A program made the position numbers and the translations under genes. From Lachnospiraceae bacterium (GTDB lineage: Bacteria; Bacillota; Clostridia; Lachnospirales; Lachnospiraceae): a stretch of 64,000 bases of DNA. Positions 19,294 to 28,306 of this stretch are shown here, in pieces. The stretch covers positions 1 to 64,000 of the forward strand of contig JAEELL010000086.1 in the NCBI GenBank assembly GCA_016282745.1, given 5' to 3'. The first letter of the stretch is position 1. Every line of letters starts with the position of its first letter. Below the pieces are notes generated by a model, which was not told the origin of the DNA, searched no databases, and was given only the letters and a program-made list of their open reading frames with translations.

Positions 19294-21729
19294 TCATCGT
19301 TTTTTCTTTTTGTCGCTGTCTGCCTTAGTTGTTGCTTTTTCAGCGGTTGTTTTTGTTCCACCGTGATAAGTGCAGTATTTTGTAGGCTCATCCCCTTTGT
19401 GGAATGTTTCTGTTCTGGTAGAAGGACAGTTGGAATTGGCGATATTTCCTGATGAATTACAAATCTTAAGTTCCACAACATCATCACCTTTGTCAAACTT
19501 CTTGTCTTCGTAACCTTTCTTTTCGTCAATTCGATTCATAATCTTTGCCCATAACTTTTCGTGATAAACCTGATCTGAACCCAAATCTTTGTTTTCATCA
19601 AAGCCTGTCCAGATTGAAGCGGCGAGATATGGTGTGTATCCACAGAACCATAAGTCGTAAGAACTTGAAGTAGTACCTGTCTTACCGGCTGCAGCCATTG
19701 AACCTGCCAATTTACATGACCTACCTGTTCCTTCAGTTACAACGCTCTCCATTGCTGTTGTGAGAAGGTCTGCAGTAGACTCCTTCAATACAGTGTGAGT
19801 AGTAGGAGTGGTATTATCTAAAAGAATACGACCATCCTCATCCACTACCTGTGAATAAAATACAGGTCGTGTATAAACGCCTTTGTTGGCAATAGTTGCA
19901 TAAGCGGCTGTCATTTCAAGATTTGTTACACCGTCTGTAATACCGCCAAGGGCAAGAGCCTGCTGAATATCGGAAACAACAGAACCGTCCTCCTCAGTAC
20001 GTTTTGAAACCAATGTGGAAAGACCAAAGTTCTCAAGATATTCAAAACCAAGTTTTGGAGTGATATCGGTAAGAACTTTTACGGCACAGACGTTCATGGA
20101 ATCTGCAATAGCTTTTTTTACTGTTACGCTTCCTCTGTATCCGCGATACCAGTTATTTACAGGACGACCATTCTTGTATTTGAAAGGTTCGTCAACAATC
20201 TTTGTGTTGAGAGTGTAACCCATTGTGTCAATGGCAGGAGCATATGTGGATAATACCTTAAATGTAGAACCCGGCTGTCTTGTTGACTGAGTTGCTCTGT
20301 CAAGGGAAAGACTAACCTTCTTGTCTCCACGTCCGCCGACTATTGCTTTGACATATCCTGTCTTTGGATCCATTACAGTAAATGAAACCTGAGGCTGAGG
20401 AGTGTAGTAGAGAGTTTCAAATTCCTGATCTCCCTCTGCAAGTCCGTCCGGATGAAGGTATTTTTTGTACTGTTTAACACATTTCTTTGCTTCTTCTTTA
20501 GATGGGAAAATAAGCTTGAAAGCAGATTCACCAAGCAAAGTCTTATGGTAATAGTTGATGTAACTCTCTGAATAATTGTCAGAGGTTCCGTCTTTATGAA
20601 GTACTGTATAAGCCCAGTTTATTGACCAGTATACATTTGGCGGGTAATTGGAATCGTTTGAAAGTTCTTCATCACAAATCTTCTGAATATCCGAATCCAT
20701 GGTGCTGTATACTTTGAGACCACCACTGTACAATGCGTTATAGGCCTGAGTGTAAGTGTAGCCTTTCTGTTCCTGTAAATCTTCCAGAACCTGATTGATT
20801 ACTTCATCAACGAAGTATGAGTAGGTGCTGTTGTCTTTTTTTGTAATTTTTGCATCCACCGACTGAATCTTGTCATATACTGAATCATCAAGGGCCTCTT
20901 CATACTGTTCCTGAGTGATATGACCGTTCTCTCTCATGTACTCGAGTATTGTATCACGTCTTTGTTTATTTTTTTCCGGATGAGTAATAGGATTGTTGCC
21001 ACCGGGATTCTGTGTTATAGCAGCGATGATGGCACATTCGGAAACGCTCAGCTCACTGACATTTTTATTAAAATATCTGAGAGAAGCAGCCTGTACACCC
21101 AAGGTGTTTGCACCTAAGTTGATGGTGTTGAGATAGGTTTCAAGTATGGTCTCTTTTGAAGTCTCTTTTTCTAACTGAACGGCCAGGTATTGCTCCTGAA
21201 TCTTTCTTCTGAGGGAGGCTCCAAGTGAACTCTCCTCAGTCCAATCAGTAAATACGTTGTTCTTCAGAACCTGCTGGGTAATGGTACTACCACCCTGTGA
21301 AAGACCATGATTTACAACCGCAGTATAGACAGCTCGTCCTATACCCTGAAGGTCAATACCGTTATGCTCATAGAAACGCTCATCTTCGATATCGATAAAT
21401 GCCCATTTCAGATATTCGGGTACATCTTTGATGGAAATCTTGATACGGTTAGAACCCGATGTGACAAGTTTTGCCATGGATTTGTTGTCCTTGTCAAAAA
21501 CGGTTGTTGAATATGAGGAAGGAACAATGGACACTTCGTGAATGGAAGGTGCCGAATCTATAAGTCCCTTAACCATGCCGATGCAAAAAAATCCGGCTGT
21601 AACCGATGCAAGTATGATAGTGTATAAAAGGAGTTTAAAAAGTGAAAACAGAGAACGTGTTGTAAGTTTGTTCTGAGTAGATACTAATTCCTTTTGTTTA
21701 TCAATTGTTTTTTTGTAACTGAAATTCAT
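19294..21729 (-). CDS. Class A penicillin-binding protein (PBP1A family)
   Basis: An 811-residue bifunctional cell-wall synthase. A cytoplasmic basic segment and one membrane helix (about 33-55) are followed by a GT51 transglycosylase domain (DIEDERFYEHNG with the catalytic Glu, then GGSTITQQVLKN) and a transpeptidase domain with SxxK STFK (Ser488), SMN in the SxN position and KTGT (Lys683). It polymerises and cross-links peptidoglycan on the outer face. AGGAGG precedes the ATG. The coding frame stops in a lysine run; the +1 frame continues 24 codons with a similar Lys/Ser/Asn-rich composition, so a poly-A length change may have shortened the tail. Codirectional with the GH16 gene. Confidence 0.94.
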   Translation of the reverse strand: MNFSYKKTIDKQKELVSTQNKLTTRSLFSLFKLLLYTIILASVTAGFFCIGMVKGLIDSAPSIHEVSIVPSSYSTTVFDKDNKSMAKLVTSGSNRIKISIKDVPEYLKWAFIDIEDERFYEHNGIDLQGIGRAVYTAVVNHGLSQGGSTITQQVLKNNVFTDWTEESSLGASLRRKIQEQYLAVQLEKETSKETILETYLNTINLGANTLGVQAASLRYFNKNVSELSVSECAIIAAITQNPGGNNPITHPEKNKQRRDTILEYMRENGHITQEQYEEALDDSVYDKIQSVDAKITKKDNSTYSYFVDEVINQVLEDLQEQKGYTYTQAYNALYSGGLKVYSTMDSDIQKICDEELSNDSNYPPNVYWSINWAYTVLHKDGTSDNYSESYINYYHKTLLGESAFKLIFPSKEEAKKCVKQYKKYLHPDGLAEGDQEFETLYYTPQPQVSFTVMDPKTGYVKAIVGGRGDKKVSLSLDRATQSTRQPGSTFKVLSTYAPAIDTMGYTLNTKIVDEPFKYKNGRPVNNWYRGYRGSVTVKKAIADSMNVCAVKVLTDITPKLGFEYLENFGLSTLVSKRTEEDGSVVSDIQQALALGGITDGVTNLEMTAAYATIANKGVYTRPVFYSQVVDEDGRILLDNTTPTTHTVLKESTADLLTTAMESVVTEGTGRSCKLAGSMAAAGKTGTTSSSYDLWFCGYTPYLAASIWTGFDENKDLGSDQVYHEKLWAKIMNRIDEKKGYEDKKFDKGDDVVELKICNSSGNIANSNCPSTRTETFHKGDEPTKYCTYHGGTKTTAEKATTKADSDKKKKR

Positions 21730-21918
21730 TTTGATTTAGCCTCCTAACATCTAATACATTATAACAAAAACAAAAAATTAAATAAAGAGAAATATTATAT
21801 TATAAATAAGAAGATATTGTAGAGATTTGGTTGCTATTGAAAAATGCTGTAATAAAATGTAAAATGATATCTATTCAGGCGTACATAATAAATAAAATTA
21901 GTGTTTACAGAGGTGATT

Positions 21919-22551
21919 ATGAGCGAATCATACAAAATATTATTTGAAGGAAAGACTGCAGAGATAGTCGAAAAGAAATCCAGATTTATATCATATATGT
22001 TGCCGGTTGAAAGTGCAGATGAAGCAATGGAATTTGTTGAAAAAATCAAGAAGCAGAACTGGGATGCGAGACATAACTGTTATGCTTTTGTGATTGGTCA
22101 GAACAATGAACTTCAGAAGTTTTCTGACGACGGTGAGCCGGGCGGAACCGCAGGAAAACCTATGCTTGATGTTCTGCTTGGAGAAGGTATTCACAATTGC
22201 ATTGTGGTAGTTACCAGATATTTCGGTGGGGTGCTTCTTGGTACCGGAGGGCTTGTGAGAGCGTACAGCAAAGCGGTAAAGGAAGGCATTAATGCTTCCA
22301 TAATAAAAGAAAAAGTATTTGGTGAGGAGTTAAATATTACAACCGATTATAATGGAATTGGTAAGATACAGTATATTATTTCCGAAATGGGAATAAAAAT
22401 ACATGAGGAAGAATATACTGAGGTGGTTACTGTTAATCTCAAAATAAGAAAAAGTGACTGTGACAGATTTGTAAACCGGATTACAGAGGCAACTGCAGGA
22501 AAGGCAATTGTAAATGACAGGGAAGAATGCTGGTTTCTCGAAGAAGCATAG
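21919..22551 (+). CDS. YigZ/IMPACT family protein
   Basis: A 210-residue protein of the UPF0029/IMPACT family. The N-terminal domain carries the hallmark DARHNCYAFVIG, DDGEPGGTAGKPML and VVVTRYFGGVLLGTGGLVRAY segments; the C-terminal domain is the ferredoxin-like DUF1949 type. Bacterial members are thought to act in translation-related regulation, though the activity is unsettled. The ATG at 21919 has GAGGTG upstream; an upstream GTG is not preferred. It is divergent from the PBP gene and lies 103 bases before the PAP2 gene. Confidence 0.92.
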   Translation: MSESYKILFEGKTAEIVEKKSRFISYMLPVESADEAMEFVEKIKKQNWDARHNCYAFVIGQNNELQKFSDDGEPGGTAGKPMLDVLLGEGIHNCIVVVTRYFGGVLLGTGGLVRAYSKAVKEGINASIIKEKVFGEELNITTDYNGIGKIQYIISEMGIKIHEEEYTEVVTVNLKIRKSDCDRFVNRITEATAGKAIVNDREECWFLEEA

Positions 22552-22654
22552 ATAGCGAAAAGAAGGATAGAAAAATTGCAGAAAAACAGAAAAGAAGAGT
22601 AAAGACAGAAAAAACAATACGGGAAGAAATAAAAAAGGAAAGCGTTTTTGAAAT

Positions 22655-23554
22655 ATGGAAATTTTGGAATATTTACAGACAGTTAGAACACCTGTGGGTG
22701 AAAAACTGAATATGTTATTTTCAGTATTGGGACAGGAAGCGGTGGTTATTGCCGTTATGTGTCTCGTGTTCTGGTGCATTGATAAAAAGTTTGGATACAG
22801 AATTGCATTTTCTTTTTTTCTGTCCGGAGTGACGGTTCAGATATTAAAGATTATTTTTAAGGTGCCAAGACCGTGGATTCTCAGTAAGTCCATTGTTCCA
22901 AGTGAGTGGGCGAAATCCGGAGCTACAGGGTATTCGTTCCCGAGCGCACACACACAGAGCGCTACTTCCTTGTATGGAACATTAGCTTACAACATCAGAA
23001 AGAAGGCTTTTCAGTTTCTGATGCTCATTATAATTCTGCTTGTGGCATTTTCAAGATTATATTTTGGCGTGCATACACCTTTAGACGTTTCGGCGGCTCT
23101 TGTTCTTTCGTTTATGATAACAGTGGGAGTAAACTTTGCAATTGACAGCGGATTTGTTTATAAGTTTTCGAGAGAACAGATACTTGCAGTATTGCTGATT
23201 GTTCCTATGCTTATGGTGGTCGTTGCGGTGGTTCAGTTAAAGTTTCTATTTGCTGATTCCGAAAATCTTTTAGATCTGGTAAAGAGTGCGGGAGCTGCAC
23301 TTGGATTTAGCCTTGGATGGTATTTTGAAGGCAAATATGTAGATTTTGAGGCTTCGATGGGAAGCGTGCCACAAAAAATAATCAGAGTGGTGGCAGGAAT
23401 GTTGTTGATTTTTCTAATAAGAAAACTAATGAAACCGATTGAGAGTACAATAGTTTACTTTGGTTTTGTGAGATATTTTGTAATGTTGTTTGTGGGAATT
23501 TATTTATATCCTATGATTTTTGATAAATTAACAAAAGTAAATAAGAAGAGTTAA
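22655..23554 (+). CDS. PAP2-family membrane phosphatase
   Basis: A 299-residue multi-spanning protein with the three phosphatase motifs: KVPRPW (motif 1), GYSFPSAHTQ (motif 2, here PSAH rather than PSGH) and SRLYFGVHTPLDV (motif 3). PAP2 enzymes dephosphorylate lipid phosphates such as undecaprenyl pyrophosphate or phosphatidate on the outer membrane face. Which lipid is used cannot be decided; the additional C-terminal helices (after about 190) resemble clostridial sphingosine-1-phosphate-phosphatase-like members. The ribosome site is weak. Confidence 0.88.
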   Translation: MEILEYLQTVRTPVGEKLNMLFSVLGQEAVVIAVMCLVFWCIDKKFGYRIAFSFFLSGVTVQILKIIFKVPRPWILSKSIVPSEWAKSGATGYSFPSAHTQSATSLYGTLAYNIRKKAFQFLMLIIILLVAFSRLYFGVHTPLDVSAALVLSFMITVGVNFAIDSGFVYKFSREQILAVLLIVPMLMVVVAVVQLKFLFADSENLLDLVKSAGAALGFSLGWYFEGKYVDFEASMGSVPQKIIRVVAGMLLIFLIRKLMKPIESTIVYFGFVRYFVMLFVGIYLYPMIFDKLTKVNKKS

Positions 23555-23625
23555 TGGTTCGTATTTATATCGCATATGATAAAGATTATCCAAAAAGCTT
23601 AACTGTTGCAAAAGAAAAAAGGGGA

Positions 23626-23654
23626 TTGAAAAAAATAAAAAAAGTGCTTACAAT
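23626..23654 (+). promoter_or_regulatory. Sigma-A promoter of typA
   Basis: TTGAAA (23626-23631), 17 bases, TACAAT (23649-23654). Just downstream, GATTGAAAC (23671-23679) and GTTTCAATC (23690-23698) form a leader hairpin near the transcript start. Confidence 0.7.
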
Positions 23655-23747
23655 ATGACATGGCGTAAATGATTGAAACCTTTTTAACTGTTTCAATCCC
23701 GCAAACAGAAAATATTGTTACTGTATTTTTAAAGAAGGATAGGAAAA

Positions 23748-25571
23748 ATGATAAGAGAAGATGTAAGAAATGTGGCAATCATTGCCCACGTAGATCACGG
23801 AAAAACAACACTTGTTGACGAATTGTTGAAACAGAGTGGAGTCTTCAGGGAAAACCAGGAAGTTGCTGAGAGAGTTATGGACTCGAATGATATTGAAAGA
23901 GAGAGAGGAATCACTATTCTTTCAAAGAACACGGCGGTAGTATACAAAAATACAAAGATTAATATTATTGACACTCCGGGACATGCGGATTTTGGTGGAG
24001 AAGTTGAGCGTGTACTTAAGATGGTTAACGGAGTTATCCTTGTGGTTGATGCTTTTGAAGGAGCAATGCCACAGACAAAATTCGTACTTAGAAAAGCATT
24101 GGAACTTGAGCTTCCTGTTATCGTGTGTATTAACAAGATTGACAGACCTGAGGCAAGACCTACGGAAGTTATTGATGAGATTTTAGAATTGTTCATTGAA
24201 CTTGACGCAAATGAAGAACAGTTAGACTGTCCTTTTGTATATGCTTCAGCAAAGGCGGGACATGCAGTACTTGACCTCAATGATATGCCTGAAGATATGG
24301 AGCCTTTATTTGAGACAATTATTAAATATATTCCGGCCCCTGAAGGTAATCCGGATGCGGATGTTCAGATGCTTGTAAGTACTATTGATTACAACGAATA
24401 TGTTGGTAGAATCGGAGTTGGAAAGATTGACAACGGAACGCTCAAGGTTAATCAGGATGCAGTAATTGTAAATGCTCATGAGCCTGACAAAGCGCAGAAA
24501 GTTAAGATTTCAAAATTATACGAATTTGACGGACTTAACAAAGTTGAAGTTAAGGAAGCTACAGTGGGAGCTATCGTTGCCGTATCAGGAATTTCTGATA
24601 TTCATATCGGAGATACAATCTGTTCTCCGGAGAATCCACAGGCAATTCCATTCCAGAAGATATCAGAGCCAACAATTTCTATGCAGTTTATGGTAAATGA
24701 CAGTCCCCTTGCAGGACAGGAAGGAAAGTTTGTAACATCAAGACACTTGAGAGACAGACTTTTCAAAGAATTAAATACAGACGTAAGTCTTAGAGTTGAA
24801 GAAACAGAAACTACTGAGAGCTATAAAGTATCAGGAAGAGGAGAACTTCATCTTTCGGTTCTTATTGAAAATATGAGAAGAGAAGGCTTCGAGTTTGCAG
24901 TAAGTAAAGCTGAAGTTATCTACAAGGAAGATGAGAACGGCAAAAAACTTGAGCCAATGGAGCAGGTATTTATAGATGTTCCTGAAGAATTCTCAGGATC
25001 AGTAATTGAAAAACTCAGCCAGAGAAAAGGCGAGTTGCAGAATATGGCACCGGGACAGGGAGGATACACAAGACTTGAGTTCTCAATTCCTTCAAGAGGT
25101 CTTATCGGTTACAGAGGAGAGTTCATGACAGATACAAAGGGTAACGGAATTCTTAACTCTGTGTTTGCAGGATACGGACCTTTCAAGGGTGAAATCCAGT
25201 ACAGAAAACAGGGATCGCTTATTGCTTTTGAAAATGGTGAAGCAATTACTTACGGTTTATTCAATGCACAGGAGAGGGGTACTTTGTTCATCGGACCGGG
25301 TGAGAAAGTATATGCAGGAATGGTTATCGGACAGACAGGTCGTGCAGAAGATATAGAAGTAAATGTATGTAAGAAGAAACAGCTTACAAATACAAGAGCT
25401 TCAGGTTCTGATGAGGCGCTGAAACTTACACCTAAGAAAGTGCTTAGTCTTGAACAGTCTCTCGAGTTTATTGATACTGATGAACTATTAGAGATTACAC
25501 CTGAAAACTTAAGAATCAGAAAGAAGATTCTTGATCCTACTCTCAGAAAGAGAGCTGCAATGAGAAAATAG
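23748..25571 (+). CDS. typA: Translational GTPase TypA/BipA
   Basis: A 607-residue ribosome-binding GTPase of the elongation-factor family that helps 50S assembly and stress adaptation. G motifs are intact: AHVDHGKTTL (G1), DTPGHADF (G3) and NKIDRP (G4); the sequence ERERGITI marks switch I. EF-G-like domains and the BipA-specific C-terminal domain follow at full length, with RASGSDEAL near the end. AAGGAT-type ribosome site, own promoter and leader hairpin upstream and a strong terminator downstream indicate a monocistronic unit. Confidence 0.96.
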   Translation: MIREDVRNVAIIAHVDHGKTTLVDELLKQSGVFRENQEVAERVMDSNDIERERGITILSKNTAVVYKNTKINIIDTPGHADFGGEVERVLKMVNGVILVVDAFEGAMPQTKFVLRKALELELPVIVCINKIDRPEARPTEVIDEILELFIELDANEEQLDCPFVYASAKAGHAVLDLNDMPEDMEPLFETIIKYIPAPEGNPDADVQMLVSTIDYNEYVGRIGVGKIDNGTLKVNQDAVIVNAHEPDKAQKVKISKLYEFDGLNKVEVKEATVGAIVAVSGISDIHIGDTICSPENPQAIPFQKISEPTISMQFMVNDSPLAGQEGKFVTSRHLRDRLFKELNTDVSLRVEETETTESYKVSGRGELHLSVLIENMRREGFEFAVSKAEVIYKEDENGKKLEPMEQVFIDVPEEFSGSVIEKLSQRKGELQNMAPGQGGYTRLEFSIPSRGLIGYRGEFMTDTKGNGILNSVFAGYGPFKGEIQYRKQGSLIAFENGEAITYGLFNAQERGTLFIGPGEKVYAGMVIGQTGRAEDIEVNVCKKKQLTNTRASGSDEALKLTPKKVLSLEQSLEFIDTDELLEITPENLRIRKKILDPTLRKRAAMRK

Positions 25572-25628
25572 CACATCTCTTTTGTAAGAAAAAATATAAA
25601 AAAATCTCAGAATTTAAGAAATAGAAAA

Positions 25629-25676
25629 ATAAGGCAGAAAAATCTATCTTGCGAGATAGTTTTTCTGCCTTATTTT
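25629..25676 (+). terminator. typA terminator
   Basis: ATAAGGCAGAAAAA pairs with TTTTTCTGCCTTAT, with an inner stem CTATCTT/GAGATAG; TTTTG follows. Confidence 0.9.
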
Positions 25677-25782
25677 GTCTTTTTGTAAGATGTCGCAGTA
25701 TATAAAATTAAGTGATTATTCAGCTTACAGACAAATGTTTCGAATATGCAGAGACAAAACGGTTGCCAATTACGAGGTGGAA

Positions 25783-26148
25783 ATGAAAGAGAAAACAAAT
25801 GAATACAAAGGTTTCGATCTTACTGTATACCGGGAAAATTTAAAGAAACTGAGATTGAAAATGAATAAAACTCAAAAAGAAATGTCTGAGATGATAAATA
25901 TGTCAGAAGAAGCATGGGGCAAAAATGAGCGTGGGGAATGCGTACCTTCCACCGAGTTTCTTTTGAAATTGAATGTCAGCACAGGGGTTGATATCGGAAC
26001 ACTTTTCTTTGGTGGAAATGACACTAGAGAAAGAATGAATAAGATGTTGTGTGACATGTCAGATACAGACCGTTCGATACTTCTCCTTGAAATTGCAAAA
26101 TTGTTAGGGGTGGAGGAGAGTATGGAACTTATCAGTAAACTTAGATAG
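25783..26148 (+). CDS. XRE-family HTH regulator
   Basis: A 121-residue DNA-binding protein with a Cro/C1-type helix-turn-helix at about 15-75 (YRENLKKLRLKMNKTQKEMS, then MSEEAWGKNERGECVPSTEF). The C-terminal helix may mediate dimerisation. An in-frame ATG at 25690 would add 31 residues, but it lacks a ribosome site, while GAGG precedes 25783. It lies 39 bases upstream of the LytTR response regulator, so the three genes 25783-28166 look like one regulatory operon. Related clostridial units pair such an XRE gene with an Agr-type two-component system. Confidence 0.75.
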   Translation: MKEKTNEYKGFDLTVYRENLKKLRLKMNKTQKEMSEMINMSEEAWGKNERGECVPSTEFLLKLNVSTGVDIGTLFFGGNDTRERMNKMLCDMSDTDRSILLLEIAKLLGVEESMELISKLR

Positions 26149-26187
26149 TTTTTGGGATTCAGTAGTATGTGAATGTATGAGGGTAAA

Positions 26188-26901
26188 ATGAAGGGGATAT
26201 TAATAGTCGAAGATAAGCAAACAGCTGCATTAGCTCTTGAAAAGATTGTTCGAAAAGAATGCGACAGCGCAAACGTTTACATTGCCAATGATTTGGAACA
26301 GGCACTAACGATAGCAATGATGAAAGAGATTGAACTGATGTTGGTTGACGTTGTTCTAAATACTGCAAAGAAAGATGATGTATCGGGAATAGAATTTGTA
26401 TCTAAGATAAGAGGGGTGGATAAATACAGATTTGTACCTGTAATAATGGTGACTTCTTTAGAGGATCCAAGAATGATTGCTTACGAACAACTGAGATGTT
26501 TTAGTTTTATTGAAAAACCCTATGATGAGGAAAGAATCAGAGAAGTTATAAGAGAAGCGTTAAAGTACAAATCTCCATACGCCAATGAAAAATACTTTTT
26601 CAAAAGTGATGGAATTATTTATTCGATAAATAAAAACGAGATTTTGTATATTCAGACTGCCGGCAAAAATATGCAGGTGATTCTTGAGAATGACCAAATG
26701 GATATTCCCTATGTTCCAATTAAGAAACTGGCTGTTGAACTAATGCCGGATTTTGTTCAGTGTAGCAGAAACTGCATTGTTAACAAAAATTATATTGAAC
26801 ACATCGATGTCGTCAATCGCTATATAAAAGTTAAGGGGAGCAGGGAAAAACTTGTTATAGGGAGAAGTGCAATTAATAATTTCAGGGGGGGCATTAAATG
26901 A
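26188..26901 (+). CDS. LytTR-family response regulator (AgrA-like)
   Basis: A 237-residue regulator. The receiver domain (1-125) has the acidic pair EDK, phosphoacceptor Asp54 (ELMLVDVVL) and KPYDEE; the LytTR DNA-binding domain (about 135-237) shows INKNEILYIQTAGKNMQV and CSRNCIVNKNYIEHID. LytTR regulators bind paired 9-bp direct repeats in promoters of virulence, bacteriocin or quorum-sensing genes. GAGGG precedes the ATG at 26188; the upstream ATG at 26173 has no ribosome site. Its stop overlaps the start of the sensor gene (ATGA), showing translational coupling. Confidence 0.88.
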   Translation: MKGILIVEDKQTAALALEKIVRKECDSANVYIANDLEQALTIAMMKEIELMLVDVVLNTAKKDDVSGIEFVSKIRGVDKYRFVPVIMVTSLEDPRMIAYEQLRCFSFIEKPYDEERIREVIREALKYKSPYANEKYFFKSDGIIYSINKNEILYIQTAGKNMQVILENDQMDIPYVPIKKLAVELMPDFVQCSRNCIVNKNYIEHIDVVNRYIKVKGSREKLVIGRSAINNFRGGIK

Positions 26902-28166
26902 TTTTTAGAATAATTAGAATAATTGAAATGCTCACAGCATTTTATGCCTTTAAAAAAGTTTCCGCTAAGAAAATTGAATTGGATAAAGTTACAGCTGCAT
27001 TTATGGGTGTCTATACCGTTATTTTGACAGTGGCAAATGAAATTGATAATTTTAGGTTTATAGGAGGATTAATTTATCCTCTTACTTTTTTGTACATGTT
27101 TATAATAAATGACAGGAAGATAGTTCCGGCTTTTTTGAGATGGATTGGAAGTCTTGTTACGGTCAGTTTAATCCAACTCGAAGTTTGGGGGATTGTTAGT
27201 ATTGGGTATGGAGATGTAAATGATGACTTGAATATTATTCTTCTGGTGAGTATCATTACATTTATTATCGTTGCAATTATTTTCAGACACACAATAAAAC
27301 TGGATAATAAAATAATATTTGAGGTGCTGCTTGAAAATATACTTGCGTGCGCTATTATAATGTCTGTGCTGTGTGGGACCTTTTTTTTAATTAAAAAGGG
27401 AAATACTTTATCTGCTTTTAGCGCAATAAATGTATGTATGTTTGCTATTCTGACGTTCTGTCTGGTTTATTTGTTTCAGAAAGAGAAAAGAATAATTGAA
27501 TATAAAAAGAAAAAAATAGTAATGGAAAAAATGTGCTCAGATGCTTATGAAGAATTAATAAGTGACATAAGAGTCAGACAGCATAGTTTCGACAACCACA
27601 TAAATGCTCTGACAGGTATTACTATGATTTCCGATAGTATTGAAGAGGCCAGGGAAAGACAGGCAGAATATACAAAAATGTTAACATTGGAAAACAGATT
27701 TAATAAACTGCTCAAAACCAAAAGTTCTCCGGTTATGGTGGGATTTTTATATAATAAATTTATGAGGGCATATGAAAAGGGAATAATCGCCACACCTGAA
27801 GTGAGTGTTTTAAATCTTGAGTGCAGACTTGAAATATTTGAATTAGTGGATGTTATCGGAGTGTTGATAGATAATGCAATAGAAGCTGTTGAAATTCTTG
27901 AAGATGTTGAAAAGAAAATAGAGTTTGTAATGAGGGAAACAGAAAGCAAAGTTTCAATTAAGGTAAAAAATCCATGTGCATATTTTGAGAGAAGTAAAAT
28001 AAAAGATTTTTTTGCTGAAGGTTATAGCACTAAAGGCGAAAACAGAGGTCTGGGACTGTATGACGTAAAGAAGAAAATTGAGAGCGTGAAAGGAAGTATT
28101 TCTGTTGACACCAAGGCTTCAAAGACAGACAATTATTTTGAGATTGAATTAAATATTCCTAAGTAA
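26898..28166 (+). CDS. AgrC-like GHKL sensor histidine kinase
   Basis: A 422-residue sensor with six or seven predicted membrane helices in the first 200 residues, then a dimerisation segment with RQHSFDNHI (candidate phosphoacceptor His229), an N-box LIDNAIEAVE and a G-box NRGLGLYDVKKKIE. This is the HPK10/GHKL architecture used by peptide-sensing AgrC proteins. It would phosphorylate the coupled LytTR regulator. No AgrB protease or AgrD peptide gene is present, so the signal is unknown or encoded elsewhere. AGGGGGG lies before the overlapping ATG. Confidence 0.85.
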   Translation: MIFRIIRIIEMLTAFYAFKKVSAKKIELDKVTAAFMGVYTVILTVANEIDNFRFIGGLIYPLTFLYMFIINDRKIVPAFLRWIGSLVTVSLIQLEVWGIVSIGYGDVNDDLNIILLVSIITFIIVAIIFRHTIKLDNKIIFEVLLENILACAIIMSVLCGTFFLIKKGNTLSAFSAINVCMFAILTFCLVYLFQKEKRIIEYKKKKIVMEKMCSDAYEELISDIRVRQHSFDNHINALTGITMISDSIEEARERQAEYTKMLTLENRFNKLLKTKSSPVMVGFLYNKFMRAYEKGIIATPEVSVLNLECRLEIFELVDVIGVLIDNAIEAVEILEDVEKKIEFVMRETESKVSIKVKNPCAYFERSKIKDFFAEGYSTKGENRGLGLYDVKKKIESVKGSISVDTKASKTDNYFEIELNIPK

Positions 28167-28184
28167 TTGATACGGATTTCTCAA

Positions 28185-28213
28185 TTGTTTTTTTTTGCTA
28201 TTTATGTTATGCT
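28185..28213 (+). promoter_or_regulatory. Promoter of the pyrH-polC cluster
   Basis: TTGTTT (28185-28190), 17 bases, TATGCT (28208-28213). A GC-rich leader hairpin follows (GGTG near 28220 with CACC near 28255). Confidence 0.55.
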
Positions 28214-28306
28214 ATAAGTCGGTGTGAGCGCGAGAATATTTAGTGCGTGTTCCACCTTTAAAACAGTGATAAATAATAATCTAAATAACAAAAAAGAGGA
28301 ATTAAG

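Noticed and set aside
22527-22709. 60-codon lysine-rich frame between the YigZ and PAP2 genes
   Set aside because: It overlaps both neighbouring genes, its composition just reflects A-rich spacer sequence, and no good ribosome site precedes it.
28167-28306. AgrD-like peptide gene next to the Agr-type sensor
   Set aside because: No short frame with a ribosome site and amphipathic leader plus Cys/Ser core is present; the stretch holds a promoter and leader hairpin for pyrH.
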